A DNA stretch of 64,000 bases. Source: JACTMJ01 sp039812845. Its GTDB lineage: Bacteria; Acidobacteriota; Terriglobia; Bryobacterales; Bryobacteraceae. How positions within the stretch are numbered: the stretch's first letter is position 1; every line of letters begins with the position of its first letter. The notes below the pieces were generated by a model. The model was not told where the DNA came from. It did not search any database and was given only the letters and a program-made list of their open reading frames with translations. This document shows positions 1 through 9,221 of this stretch, one piece after another. The stretch is from positions 6,201 through 70,200 of the forward strand of contig JBDIBK010000004.1 of assembly GCA_039812845.1 (NCBI GenBank), given 5' to 3'. The translations under genes and the position numbers were made by a program.

Positions 1-557
1 GCCGTATAGCCGCCCTTGAAGTGCGGGCGCTTGGCGATCTTCATATCCTTCACGAGATCGAACAGGACGCGGGGCTTGAGATCCCGCACGTCCATCTCCA
101 GCAGCAGCCCCTCCATGGTCATGTGGTAGACGCGATTGGCGGGGTCGGACAAATGCCGGAAGGTGGAGGTGAGGCGGTGATCGTCGAGCTCCGGAATATG
201 TTTCCAGTTGCCGCTCGCGTCGATGACGTAGGGGCCGATGAAGCACTGGTTGGATTCGCGGTGGATGAGCCGGTTCGCGTGCGTGCCGTTATGCACATGA
301 ACGCGCTCGCTGTTGAGCTTCTCATCAATCCGGAAGAGGCCCAGGCCGTAACCGGTGCCGATCTTGTGGCTATTGTAGGTAACGGCCCACAGCGCATCCG
401 CCCAGGGCATCAGCGCGCCGACGCCGCATTCCGTGCGAACCGGCCCATTGTCGGCCTTAAATCCGACCGTAGTTCCGGGGCTCGAAAAAGTCTGCGCCAC
501 TCCGGCCAGAGGGGCGGCGAGCATCGTGGAAATCAAGTGACGTCGAGAAGTGGACAT
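1..557 (-). CDS. Secreted protein of unknown function, C-terminus outside window
   Basis: The reading frame is open from an ATG at 557 to the left edge (185 codons) and is cut off there. The N-terminus carries a twin-arginine-like signal (Ser-Arg-Arg-His-Leu, residues 4-8) followed by a short hydrophobic stretch ending near Val-Ala-Gln, so export is likely. The mature part has several aromatic- and glycine-rich strands, for example WAVTYNSHKIGTGYGLG, which suggests a beta-propeller-like protein. No family is recognised with certainty. It lies 80 bp from, and is read in the same direction as, the response regulator gene upstream, so read-through from that operon is possible. Confidence 0.6.
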   Translation of the reverse strand, partial: MSTSRRHLISTMLAAPLAGVAQTFSSPGTTVGFKADNGPVRTECGVGALMPWADALWAVTYNSHKIGTGYGLGLFRIDEKLNSERVHVHNGTHANRLIHRESNQCFIGPYVIDASGNWKHIPELDDHRLTSTFRHLSDPANRVYHMTMEGLLLEMDVRDLKPRVLFDLVKDMKIAKRPHFKGGYT

Positions 558-637
558 TCCGCTTATTCCTGCATCCTTAGAAGGACGATCAGGAGCAGAC
601 TATCAACGCCGACACGGGAAGTCTTTGGACAAATGTC

Positions 638-1264
638 CTAGTCGAGGTGAATCATTCCGCGCTGGACGGCGATGATGAGCAATTGCGTGCGGTCCGTTGC
701 GCCCATTTTGTCGAGGATATGCGTCATGTGAACGCGAACCGTTTTCTCCGCGATGCCAAGGCGCTCGCCAATCTCCTTGTTGCTGAGGCCCTCCGCGATC
801 AGGGCGACGATCTGCGTTTCCCTGGCGGTAAGCGGGTCCAGGTTTCGTTCCTCGTCAATGCGACTCGCGAGCAGCGCGGGCAGATAGCGATGTCCCCGGT
901 GCACGCGCAGGATCCCTTCAATGAGGAGATCGGCGTCGGCATCCTTTGTGAGGTAGCCAAGCGCGCCCAGCGCCAGCGCCCGCTCCACATCCGCCACGCC
1001 TTCGTAATTCGAGAGCACAAGGATGCGCGCCTCTGGATTGGCGTCCCGGATGGCGCGAATCGCATCGAAGCCGGAAAGTCCGGGGAGGCGGAGATCCATC
1101 AGCACCAGATCCGGGCGGTGGGCCAGGTAGAGGCCGAGCGCTTCGCTTCCGTTCGCGGTTTCCGCGACGATCCGCATGTCGTCGCGGGCGTCGATTACCG
1201 AGTGCAAGGCAAGCCGGGCAAAGTACTGGTCTTCCACCAGGAGGATGCGGATGGCGCCTTTCAC
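638..1264 (-). CDS. NarL/LuxR-family response regulator
   Basis: 208-residue two-component response regulator. The receiver domain (about residues 5-120) has the acidic pocket VEDQ and the phosphoacceptor Asp in LVLMDLRLPG. A LuxR-type helix-turn-helix follows at about 142-200 (LTARETQIVALIAEGLSNKEI, then the recognition helix around KTVRVHMTHIL). It should bind DNA when phosphorylated by the propeller kinase encoded immediately upstream. The GTG start overlaps the kinase stop codon (GTGA at 1261-1264), indicating translational coupling. Targets are unknown; the divergent Oar receptor gene at 4548 is a plausible one by position only. Confidence 0.93.
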   Translation of the reverse strand: MKGAIRILLVEDQYFARLALHSVIDARDDMRIVAETANGSEALGLYLAHRPDLVLMDLRLPGLSGFDAIRAIRDANPEARILVLSNYEGVADVERALALGALGYLTKDADADLLIEGILRVHRGHRYLPALLASRIDEERNLDPLTARETQIVALIAEGLSNKEIGERLGIAEKTVRVHMTHILDKMGATDRTQLLIIAVQRGMIHLD

Positions 1265-4149
1265 TGCCTTTTCCCCCGATGGACAGGAAACTCCGCGTAC
1301 ACGGTTGTGCCCGCACCCGGAGCGCTTTCGACGCGAACGGAGCCTCCGAAACGGGCGGCGCGTTCCTTCATGATGGCCAATCCGAAATGCCCATCGGCGA
1401 CGGAACTGGGGTCAAAGCCCCGGCCGTCATCGCTCACCGTGGCCTCCACGCGCGTGGGCGAGGCCGCGAGATGCACGGTGATCGCGGAAGCCTCCGCGTG
1501 GCGGGAGGCATTGAGAGCCGCCTCCTGACAAATGCGGAGCAGGCCGTGCGCCAACTCCGCGGGGATGGCGTCGGGATCGCCCTCGAAGCTGACATTGTGC
1601 TCCGCGCCGCCATCGCGCGGCATTTCACGGAGCGTCCGCTCCAGAGCTTTTGGCAAGCTTTCACGTTCGGGAGAATTGTGGCGCAGATCCCAGATCACCC
1701 TCCTCGCTTCGTTGCGGTAATAGCGCAGCATGTCTTTCGCGGTCCGGATTGCGTCCCGCGCCGAATCCGCTCCGGCCGGGGGCAGCGACTTGTTCGCCGC
1801 ATCCAACTGCCAGGATATGGCGGCGAAGCCCGCCAGCAGCGTGTCGTGCCACTCTCCGCCAATGCGGTTGCGCTCTTCCGCCACCAGGGCGAATCGCGAA
1901 CGCACCCGCGAAACTCGCCAACGGTAAGTAGCCCACAGGAGCGCCGATAACAGCATGGCATTTGCGAGATAGAACCACCAGGTTTCAAACCAGCGCGGCG
2001 GCTGTACAACGCGCACGATGGCGGGCACACCCCAATCCGATCCGGGCATCCGGGCGGCAATGTCGATGCGATGTTCGCCCGACGGCAGCGTGTCCAGGCG
2101 AAGCGTGCGCTGGGTGCCGAGCAGAATCCAATCCGCTTGCAAATCCTCCACGCGATAGCGGAACTGCGTGCGGTCGGCGCCATAAAGCCGGTCGGTGGAG
2201 TAGGAGATCTCGTGGGTCCGGCCAAGCGATTGGATTCCGCTCTCCAGAATCCGCGGCGGCGCAGCCGGACGCAGAGCCTCCGGGCGCACTTCCACCAGAC
2301 CGCGCACGGTGGCGAACCACAAGTGCCCGTCGTCATCGCGCCAGACCGAGGGTGCGCCGACGTTCTGAAACTCGATCGAGCGCAAGCCATCCTCGCTGTC
2401 AAACGCGATCGGCTCCACGGCCGGCCGTGCGCCCGCGGCAACTGCGTCCAACTGGGCGAGAGACACCGCGAACAAGCCGGCGGGAGAGCTCAGCCACAGC
2501 CTGCCCGAGCGGTCCTCGGCTATGCCGTAAACGGGCAACTCCGGCAGACCGTGGCGCTGGTCAAAGACGATGGCGCGGTCCCCTTCCAAGCGCACGATTC
2601 CGTTCGCGCGCGTCGCGGCCCAGACGCGCTCTTGGGAATCCTGCCACAGCGCGGTAACCGAGGGATGAGGCAAACCGGAAATCTCCCGAATCTTCCCTTC
2701 CCGGATGGCCAGCAGCCCTTGGCCGGTGCCTGCCCAAACGGTTCCGTCCGCGGCTTCGAGCAGGCAGTGAATCTGCCGGTCACTCCATTGCTTCGGCGGG
2801 TGGGCGAGAAGGTTCGCATCGGAGTAGACATAGAGCCCGTCAATGCCGCCCAGCCAGAGCGAACCGTTGCGGCCAAAAAGAATGGCGTGCGCGGAGGGGT
2901 CGTGCCGCGGATGTTCCTGGAGGTATACCGTCCGGGCACGCGGCGAATCGTGATGCAAGGACCGCCAGTCGCTGAACCACAGGTCCCCGTTGGGCGCGAA
3001 CGCCATGGCGCGAATGAGAGTGGATTCTACCGGGAAGCCGAGGGGTACGGCTTCGATACGCCCGTTCTTCAGGCGGTGCACGCCCCTTCTCCAGGAGCCC
3101 ACCAGAATCTCATTCCGATGGGCACCGATCACCGTGGAAAGGAACTGGGCGTCAAGGCCCTCCTCCGGCCCATAGGGAATGATCGGACCGCTGCGCCAAC
3201 GGCTGAGGCCCGCCCTGGTGCCAATCCAAAGGCTCCCTTCGCGGTCCTCGAAGAGGGTATGCACGAAATCATCCGTCAAGCCATTCTCCAGGCTCCAGCG
3301 AGATGCGCTCCCGGCAGCGGCTCGGAAGAGCCCTCGGCCCCAGGTGGCGGCCCACACCAGGCCATCGCGATCCTCCACGATACTCACCACCGGGCCATCG
3401 ACTCCCTGCACGCGATGGAGAGCCGCGCCAGGGACTAGCGTCACCCGGAACAGGCCCAGTGTCGTCCCGAGGTAGACAACTCCGCCGCGGCCGCGGGCCA
3501 GCGAAAGGGGCCTTCCGTTCACGGCGTCGGTCGCCCAAAGCAGGTGCGTGCGCTCTCCCTCGACCGCGTACAAGCCGTTCGCATCGCAGAGCAGCAGCCG
3601 CCCGTCCGCCAGTTCGAGCACGCTCTCCCAGCTCAGATCGCCGCCGCCAAGCTCGCTCAGCGGATGGAACACGTCGTTCGCGGCTTCCCACGTTCCGCTC
3701 CCGGATGCCACTACCGAACCATCCCGGCGCAGCGCGGTGGAGCTGAAATTGGGCGGCGGGGGCGGCACCGCCCTGGACTTGCCCCGCCGGTTTACGAAGG
3801 TGCCCGCATCGCGCGTCATGATCCAGAGGGTTCCGTCCGGAAGCGCCTCCACCGAGTTGATCCACTCGCGGGAGATGCCCGTGCTTTCGTTGAGAATGAT
3901 CGGAGAGAACTGAACTCCATCAAAACGCGCCGCGCCCCCCGATGTCCCCACAATCAGCCTTCCATCCGCTTCCTGCGCAATCGACGTGACGTAGTTCTGC
4001 GGGAGGCCGTGCTCCACATGCCAGTTCCGCTTTGCGTACTGAGAAAGGGCGAATGTGGGGTCAAGCGCGCAAAGCGTTTGCACAAGGATAAGAGCTGCCA
4101 GCAAGGTACGGCGGAAGGAAAGCGCGCGGATGGCCGCCGGCTGGACCAT
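1261..4149 (-). CDS. Two-component sensor histidine kinase with periplasmic beta-propeller
   Basis: 962 residues from the ATG at 4149 (an in-frame GTG at 4179 is an alternative start). It has a hydrophobic signal segment. About 600 residues of two-component-regulator propeller repeats follow (GLPQNYVTSIAQ, DGLVWAATWGRGLF, EGSLWIGTRAGLS and similar, rich in W-G/T motifs), then a Y_Y_Y-like domain and one transmembrane helix (FYLANAMLLSALLWATY). The HisKA_3 dimerisation domain has its His in RIGGEWHDTLLAGF. The HATPase domain has SDDGRGFD and GLAIMKERAARFGG. The architecture predicts a sensor of an extracellular ligand, often a polysaccharide or other nutrient, but the ligand cannot be read from sequence. 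It pairs with the overlapping regulator at 638-1264. Confidence 0.93.
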   Translation of the reverse strand: MVQPAAIRALSFRRTLLAALILVQTLCALDPTFALSQYAKRNWHVEHGLPQNYVTSIAQEADGRLIVGTSGGAARFDGVQFSPIILNESTGISREWINSVEALPDGTLWIMTRDAGTFVNRRGKSRAVPPPPPNFSSTALRRDGSVVASGSGTWEAANDVFHPLSELGGGDLSWESVLELADGRLLLCDANGLYAVEGERTHLLWATDAVNGRPLSLARGRGGVVYLGTTLGLFRVTLVPGAALHRVQGVDGPVVSIVEDRDGLVWAATWGRGLFRAAAGSASRWSLENGLTDDFVHTLFEDREGSLWIGTRAGLSRWRSGPIIPYGPEEGLDAQFLSTVIGAHRNEILVGSWRRGVHRLKNGRIEAVPLGFPVESTLIRAMAFAPNGDLWFSDWRSLHHDSPRARTVYLQEHPRHDPSAHAILFGRNGSLWLGGIDGLYVYSDANLLAHPPKQWSDRQIHCLLEAADGTVWAGTGQGLLAIREGKIREISGLPHPSVTALWQDSQERVWAATRANGIVRLEGDRAIVFDQRHGLPELPVYGIAEDRSGRLWLSSPAGLFAVSLAQLDAVAAGARPAVEPIAFDSEDGLRSIEFQNVGAPSVWRDDDGHLWFATVRGLVEVRPEALRPAAPPRILESGIQSLGRTHEISYSTDRLYGADRTQFRYRVEDLQADWILLGTQRTLRLDTLPSGEHRIDIAARMPGSDWGVPAIVRVVQPPRWFETWWFYLANAMLLSALLWATYRWRVSRVRSRFALVAEERNRIGGEWHDTLLAGFAAISWQLDAANKSLPPAGADSARDAIRTAKDMLRYYRNEARRVIWDLRHNSPERESLPKALERTLREMPRDGGAEHNVSFEGDPDAIPAELAHGLLRICQEAALNASRHAEASAITVHLAASPTRVEATVSDDGRGFDPSSVADGHFGLAIMKERAARFGGSVRVESAPGAGTTVYAEFPVHRGKRQ

Positions 4150-4547
4150 CGGCGCTAGCGTGGTTGATGCCCTGAACACAGCGATGACGACGAACTATGA
4201 AGCATGCTAGCAGAGCGCGGCACGGCACGCGAAGATTCCGCGAAACACGCGGAGCTCCGTGCGCCCTTCCCGAGACCGATATCTCGGCATTCCACGCTTG
4301 CCAGAATCGAAGTTGCGGGCGCGGAGGGTTCAGAACACCTCTAGCAATTGCAACCGATTCGCTTGACATGAAAATTCCAACGGGTCTAATCTGGATGTTT
4401 TAGGTCCGAGATTGAAGAGCATTCCTCCTGCCCGTGACATTCCTGCTTCTCAACGCGCGTTCACACCGTATCTCGTTGAGTTTTCGTGCCCGTGGCAGCA
4501 ACTGCCTTTCAGCGCCCATCCGGATCGAGAGACTTTAGGAGCTTATA
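4150..4547. other. Divergent intergenic region, kinase versus Oar receptor
   Basis: About 400 bp between the sensor kinase (leftward) and the Oar-like receptor (rightward). No convincing gene is seen. It holds a good sigma-70-type promoter for the receptor (separate entry) and a Shine-Dalgarno TAGGAG at 4536-4541. No clear promoter for the kinase was recognised. Confidence 0.5.
4363..4390 (+). promoter_or_regulatory. Predicted sigma-70-type promoter for Oar-like receptor
   Basis: A perfect -35 TTGACA at 4363-4368 is followed after 16 bp by TCTAAT at 4385-4390 (or after 18 bp by TAATCT at 4387-4392). This gives a 5' leader of about 150 nt before the ATG at 4548. Confidence 0.55.
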
Positions 4548-7500
4548 ATGATACTTCCACGGGTACTGAGTACCGCGCGATCCTCCCTCCCCTATCTCTT
4601 AGTTGCAACTGGTTTGCTTTTGTTTCTCCCTTCCATATGGGCGCAACAGGCCCAGCTTTCCGGCACCGTTCGCGACCCCAGCGACGCCGTCATCGCGGGC
4701 GCTTCCGTGGAGATTGTGAACAAGGCCACCCAGGACCGCTGGGAACTGCGCACGAACGGGCAAGGCCGGTATGTGGCGACCTCTCTGCCCTCCGGAGAGT
4801 TTCGCATTACCTCTCGCGCCAGGAATTTTGAGACGCGCGTGATCGACGGGGTCCGCATCGAGGTTGCCGCGAAGCTGACCATCGATCTCGTCATGCAGAT
4901 TGGCACCGAAGCGCAATCGGTGACCGTCGAGGCGGGCCAGGTACAACTCAACACGGTGGACGCCTCCTTGAGCACGGTTGTGGACCAGGGATTTGTATCG
5001 AACATCCCGCTGAACGGGCGCAGTTTCCAATCGCTGCTGACGCTGATTCCCGGCGTGAATGCGATTCCCTCCGGCGGCGCCGGCACCAATGGCCAGTTCT
5101 CCGTGAACGGGATGCGCGCGGAATCCAACTATTTTCTGGTGGACGGCGTCAGCGCGAACACGGGCGTGAACACGGCGTCTCCGGGGCGAGGCGCGGGCTA
5201 CTCTGGTTCCCTGCCCGCCGGTACGGCTCTGGGGACCACGCAGAGCCTCGCATCCATGGATGCGGTGGAAGAGTTCCGCGGCGTCACTTCTACGTATTCG
5301 GCCGAATACGGGCGTGTGCCGGGCGGGCAATTCTCCTTCACCACGCGGTCGGGAACGAACGAAGTTCACGGCTCGCTTTACGAGTATTTCCGGAACGATG
5401 CCATGGACGCCAATAGCTTCTTTGACAACCGGAACGGGGTGGCGCAGCCCAAGATGCGCCAGAACAATTTCGGCGGCACGGTGGGAGCGCCCGTATGGAT
5501 CCCGGGCCTCTATAACGGCAAGGATCGGACATTCTTCTTCTTTTCTTACGAGGCGCTGCGGCTGCGGTCGCCGCAGGAATCGCGCATCACCAGCGTGCCC
5601 ACGGTGGCCCTGCGCGGCACCATCGCGCCGCCGGAACTGCGCCGGGTGCTGAGCGCGTTTCCCCTGCCCTCCGCCGGATACGCCGAAGAGAGCGGGCACA
5701 CCGCTCCGTTCGTCGCCAGCTACTCCCAGCCGAGCTCGATCGATTCCAGCAGTCTGCGGCTGGACCACGCCTTCTCCGATGTCTTTCGCGTCTTTGGCCG
5801 CTATGCCTACGTGCCATCGAGCACCAGCAGCCGCTACTCCGGCAACATGGCGCAGTTGACCGACGCGATGGTGAACAACAAGACGCTCACGCTGGGGGGC
5901 ACCAACATCCTGGGACCGTTCCTCTCGAATGAAATCCGCTTCAACTCCACCTGGGCGGACCAGATCACGAAGGTTGGCATTGACGATTTCGGAGGTGCCA
6001 CTCCGCTTGCAATCGGCGATTTCGACGGCCTCTCGGAGACGGACTGGGCGCTCTTCAGCTATCGCGTCAACACGCGCCCCGGCTTCTGGCTCAACCCGCA
6101 GAACAACCGCCAGAAGCAATGGAATCTCATCGACAACCTTACGCTGGTCCAGGGCCGCCACACCTGGAAGGCCGGTGTCGATTGGCGAATGATTCGGACC
6201 GATTCCAGCCTGCCGCACTTCTACCAGACGCCGTTCTACTACAACCAGAACCAGTTGCTCACGAATACTCCGCAGTTGAACACGGCCTATCGGTCCGTGG
6301 GCAACATGGCGCCCGTGTACAAGAACCTCTCGCTGTTCCTGCAGGATGAATGGGCGGTGAACGATCGTCTGCGGCTTTCGCTCGGCTTGCGCTGGGAATG
6401 GAGCCCCGCGCCACGAGACGCAAATGGCAACCAGCCCTACACGGTCGACCAGTTGGATAATTTGGCGACCACCCGGATCGCCCCCCAGGGCACGGATCTG
6501 TGGAAGACGACCTACGGCAATTTCGCACCGCGCGTTGGCGCGGCCTATCTGTTGAACCGGAGAGCCAACTACAACACCGTCGTGAGAGCCGGTGCGGGCC
6601 TTTTCTATGACACCAGCACCGTGCAGGCGTCGGAGGGCTACTGGTATGGCGCCGGGATCACCGGCTCGCTGAACCTGAACCAGAAACCCTTCCCGCTGAG
6701 CGCGGAACAGTTGAACGCCATTCCAATGCCGTCGCCAACGCTCACCGCGTCGTCGTACGCGAACGTCTTCGCATTCGACCCGAACCTGAAGCTGCCCTAC
6801 GCCCTGCAGTGGAATACCACCGTTGAGCAGCAGCTCGGCGCGGATCAGACCCTGAGCGTCGGCTACGTCGGCTCGACGGGCAAGCGCCTTCTGCTCTCCC
6901 GCCAGCTCTACCCGGACCGGGTGGCCAATCCGAACTTCCCCGCGGGATCTTCGTTCCTTTACGCAACCACCAACGGAGCATCCTCCAATTATCACTCCCT
7001 GCAGGCCGAGTTCCGCAGACACTTCTCGAAGGGCCTGCAGGTGCTCTCCTCCTACACCTGGTCTCACGCGATCGACGACTCCACGAGCAACTTCACCTCA
7101 AGCACGCTGCTGCGCGCGAGTTCGAACTACGACATCCGCCACAACTTTCAGGCGGCGCTGTCCTACGATCTTCCGCGCGCCTATTCGCAACCGCTGCTGC
7201 GCGCGCTGCTAGGCGGCTGGGGCGTGGACACCCGGATCGCCGCTCGCTCCGCGCTGCCGGTGGATGTCGTGGCCTCGACGCAGATCTCCCCAAGCGGCCT
7301 CTCGTATGCTCCGTACCCGCATCTTGACCCGTCGCAGCCGCTTTACGTGAACGTGGAGAATGCGCCGGGGCATCGTGTCATCAACCTGAAGGCGTTTATC
7401 CTGCCGGCGGCGGGCGAGGAGGGCTCGGCCGGACGCAATATCGCGCGCGGCTTTGCCTCGTACCAGAACGATCTTGCCATTCGCCGGGAGTTCACGGTCA

Positions 7501-7715
7501 CGGATCGCGCGCGGCTCACGTTCCGCGCGGAAGCCTTCAACCTCTTCAACCACGCCAACTTCGGAGCGGTGGCGAGCAATATTCAATCCTCCACCGCGGC
7601 TCGTCCCTTCGGCTGGGCATACAGCACCCAAGCCAGCCAGCTTGGCGGCTTGAACCCGCTTTATCAGATGGGCGGGCCGCGTTCGCTGCAACTGGCGCTT
7701 CGCTTGCAGTTCTAG
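4548..7715 (+). CDS. Oar-like TonB-dependent receptor
   Basis: 1055-residue outer-membrane receptor. A signal peptide (LLVATGLLLFLPSIWAQ) precedes a carboxypeptidase-regulatory-like Ig domain (LSGTVRDPSDAVIAGASV). Next is a TonB plug with LNGRSFQSLLTLIPG and SAEYGRVPGGQFSFTTRSGTN, then a long barrel ending in a terminal aromatic strand (LQLALRLQF). These features are diagnostic of the Oar family expanded in Acidobacteriota. The ATG has a good Shine-Dalgarno 6 nt upstream. The next gene starts 10 bp downstream and encodes a PepSY-TM protein, so the pair probably takes up a metal-chelate or similar ligand and processes it at the inner membrane. The substrate itself cannot be assigned from sequence. 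Confidence 0.93.
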   Translation: MILPRVLSTARSSLPYLLVATGLLLFLPSIWAQQAQLSGTVRDPSDAVIAGASVEIVNKATQDRWELRTNGQGRYVATSLPSGEFRITSRARNFETRVIDGVRIEVAAKLTIDLVMQIGTEAQSVTVEAGQVQLNTVDASLSTVVDQGFVSNIPLNGRSFQSLLTLIPGVNAIPSGGAGTNGQFSVNGMRAESNYFLVDGVSANTGVNTASPGRGAGYSGSLPAGTALGTTQSLASMDAVEEFRGVTSTYSAEYGRVPGGQFSFTTRSGTNEVHGSLYEYFRNDAMDANSFFDNRNGVAQPKMRQNNFGGTVGAPVWIPGLYNGKDRTFFFFSYEALRLRSPQESRITSVPTVALRGTIAPPELRRVLSAFPLPSAGYAEESGHTAPFVASYSQPSSIDSSSLRLDHAFSDVFRVFGRYAYVPSSTSSRYSGNMAQLTDAMVNNKTLTLGGTNILGPFLSNEIRFNSTWADQITKVGIDDFGGATPLAIGDFDGLSETDWALFSYRVNTRPGFWLNPQNNRQKQWNLIDNLTLVQGRHTWKAGVDWRMIRTDSSLPHFYQTPFYYNQNQLLTNTPQLNTAYRSVGNMAPVYKNLSLFLQDEWAVNDRLRLSLGLRWEWSPAPRDANGNQPYTVDQLDNLATTRIAPQGTDLWKTTYGNFAPRVGAAYLLNRRANYNTVVRAGAGLFYDTSTVQASEGYWYGAGITGSLNLNQKPFPLSAEQLNAIPMPSPTLTASSYANVFAFDPNLKLPYALQWNTTVEQQLGADQTLSVGYVGSTGKRLLLSRQLYPDRVANPNFPAGSSFLYATTNGASSNYHSLQAEFRRHFSKGLQVLSSYTWSHAIDDSTSNFTSSTLLRASSNYDIRHNFQAALSYDLPRAYSQPLLRALLGGWGVDTRIAARSALPVDVVASTQISPSGLSYAPYPHLDPSQPLYVNVENAPGHRVINLKAFILPAAGEEGSAGRNIARGFASYQNDLAIRREFTVTDRARLTFRAEAFNLFNHANFGAVASNIQSSTAARPFGWAYSTQASQLGGLNPLYQMGGPRSLQLALRLQF

Positions 7716-7725
7716 GGGGGCGATC

Positions 7726-9039
7726 ATGGTGGTTCGCAACTACAGCGTTCCGGCGAAATCCGCTCCGCCGCCCGGTTTGTGGCGGCGGATTCTGGAGCGG
7801 CCGCAGCAGGTGTGGCTCCGCAAGGCGATGTTTCAGATCCACCTCTGGACGGGAATCCTTGTGGGGCTCTACATCATCGCGATCGGGGTTAGCGGTTCCA
7901 TCCTTGTGTTTAAGGAAGAACTGTTTCCCCGGCCGCGCATTGACGTGGGGGCGGTCGATACGCGCGCCTGCACTCCGGAAAGCCTCGCGGCGGTGGTTCG
8001 CAACGTGGAGCTTGCCTATCCGGAGAAGGAAGTGTATCTCACGGCCTGCCCCTCCGTATTCAATCCGCTCTATGTCACGACGGTGCGGGCGAAGCCGAAA
8101 AGCCCCGCATCGCAGGCGGGCGCGGCAACGGGGGCCGCGGCCTCCGACACCGAATGGCGCACGATCCGGGAACCGCTCGCCGTCTATTCGCATCCGCACA
8201 CGGCCGCGGTTCTAGGGGCGGCGGATCGCGAAGGCTCCTGGGTGAGCTGGATGGAAGATCTCCACGTCAACCTCCTCATGGGAAGGAAGGGCCGCTTCTG
8301 GAATGGCGTTGGCGCGGCGATTTTGCTCGGGCTGACGCTCACCGGCCTCGTGCTCTGGTGGCCCGGCATCCGGTCCTGGAAGCGGGGATTCCTCGTGAAT
8401 TTCCGCCGGAGTTGGAAGCGCATCAACTTCGATCTGCACAACGTCACGGGCTTCTGGACGATTCTGCTCACGCTCACCTGGGCGCTCACGGGAATCTACT
8501 TCACCTGGCCACAACTGTTCACGGAACCGGTGCGGATGATCTCGCCCATCGTCACGGCGAACTACCCGGCTGAGGAGATTCGCCGGATTTCGCAGCGCCC
8601 CATCACGCCCCCGGCGGAGCTCGACGTGAACGCGGTCCTGCACCGCGCACAACAACTTTCTCCCGATGGCGCGCTCGAGGGCTACTTCTACGGCGGCGGC
8701 AAGCGCCCCGTTTTCACTGTCTACATGGCCCGAGGAGACATGGGGGACTACGCGAAAACGGACTTCCTCTACTTCGACCAGCACACCGGGGAGCACCTGC
8801 TCACCTGGCATCGCGGCAAGAACCAGACGCTGGGCGACTGGCTCATCTGGCTGGTGGTGCCGCTGCACTTTGGCACGTCCTGGGGGCCCGCCGTTCAGTG
8901 GCTATGGTTCCTGTTCGGCCTGGTGCTGCCCTTTCTCACGATCACGGGCTTCATCATGTACTGGAACCGCTACCTGGGCAAGCGCTGGAAGGCGATCCGG
9001 AGCGCATCCGCAACGCCCGCGGATCTTCGGAAACCATAG
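7726..9039 (+). CDS. PepSY-associated TM (DUF2061/PiuB-like) membrane protein
   Basis: 437 residues with four predicted transmembrane helices: about 36-60 (GILVGLYIIAIGVSGSILVF), about 195-215 (GAAILLGLTLTGLVLWWPG), about 245-265, and about 385-410 (WLWFLFGLVLPFLTITGFIMY). PepSY-type periplasmic segments lie between them. Conserved His residues flank the helices (QIHLWTG, NFDLHNVTGFW, VVPLHFGTSWG). Proteins of this family commonly accompany siderophore TonB receptors and are proposed to be ferric-siderophore reductases. That role is supported here by the 10-bp spacing to the Oar receptor but is inferred. A Pro/Ala-rich insert (about 125-140) is a low-complexity loop. Confidence 0.88.
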   Translation: MVVRNYSVPAKSAPPPGLWRRILERPQQVWLRKAMFQIHLWTGILVGLYIIAIGVSGSILVFKEELFPRPRIDVGAVDTRACTPESLAAVVRNVELAYPEKEVYLTACPSVFNPLYVTTVRAKPKSPASQAGAATGAAASDTEWRTIREPLAVYSHPHTAAVLGAADREGSWVSWMEDLHVNLLMGRKGRFWNGVGAAILLGLTLTGLVLWWPGIRSWKRGFLVNFRRSWKRINFDLHNVTGFWTILLTLTWALTGIYFTWPQLFTEPVRMISPIVTANYPAEEIRRISQRPITPPAELDVNAVLHRAQQLSPDGALEGYFYGGGKRPVFTVYMARGDMGDYAKTDFLYFDQHTGEHLLTWHRGKNQTLGDWLIWLVVPLHFGTSWGPAVQWLWFLFGLVLPFLTITGFIMYWNRYLGKRWKAIRSASATPADLRKP

Positions 9040-9221
9040 ACGGGAGCGATGGGGAACGGCGGCAATCTGACGTGTGCGGCTGAATTGTTGGGCGGGTAGA
9101 GCTTGCGGCGCGCGGATCGATTTGGATAGGCGATGCCGTGGGAGGATAATGGACTCGTAACTCCATTTAGCGTTGAGAGCGTGATGTGAATGGGCTGTGT
9201 GTTGCGATTGGCGGGCGTTCG

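Noticed and set aside
2071..3438. 455-codon plus-strand ORF opposite the propeller kinase
   Set aside because: Antisense shadow; it has no domain and opposes a continuous, motif-rich kinase gene.
4599..7067. A long open frame (822 codons) on the minus strand opposite the first Oar receptor
   Set aside because: It is the antisense shadow of a clear receptor gene; its translation is Arg/Gly/His-rich, has no domain, and similar antisense frames occur opposite most genes in this GC-rich DNA.
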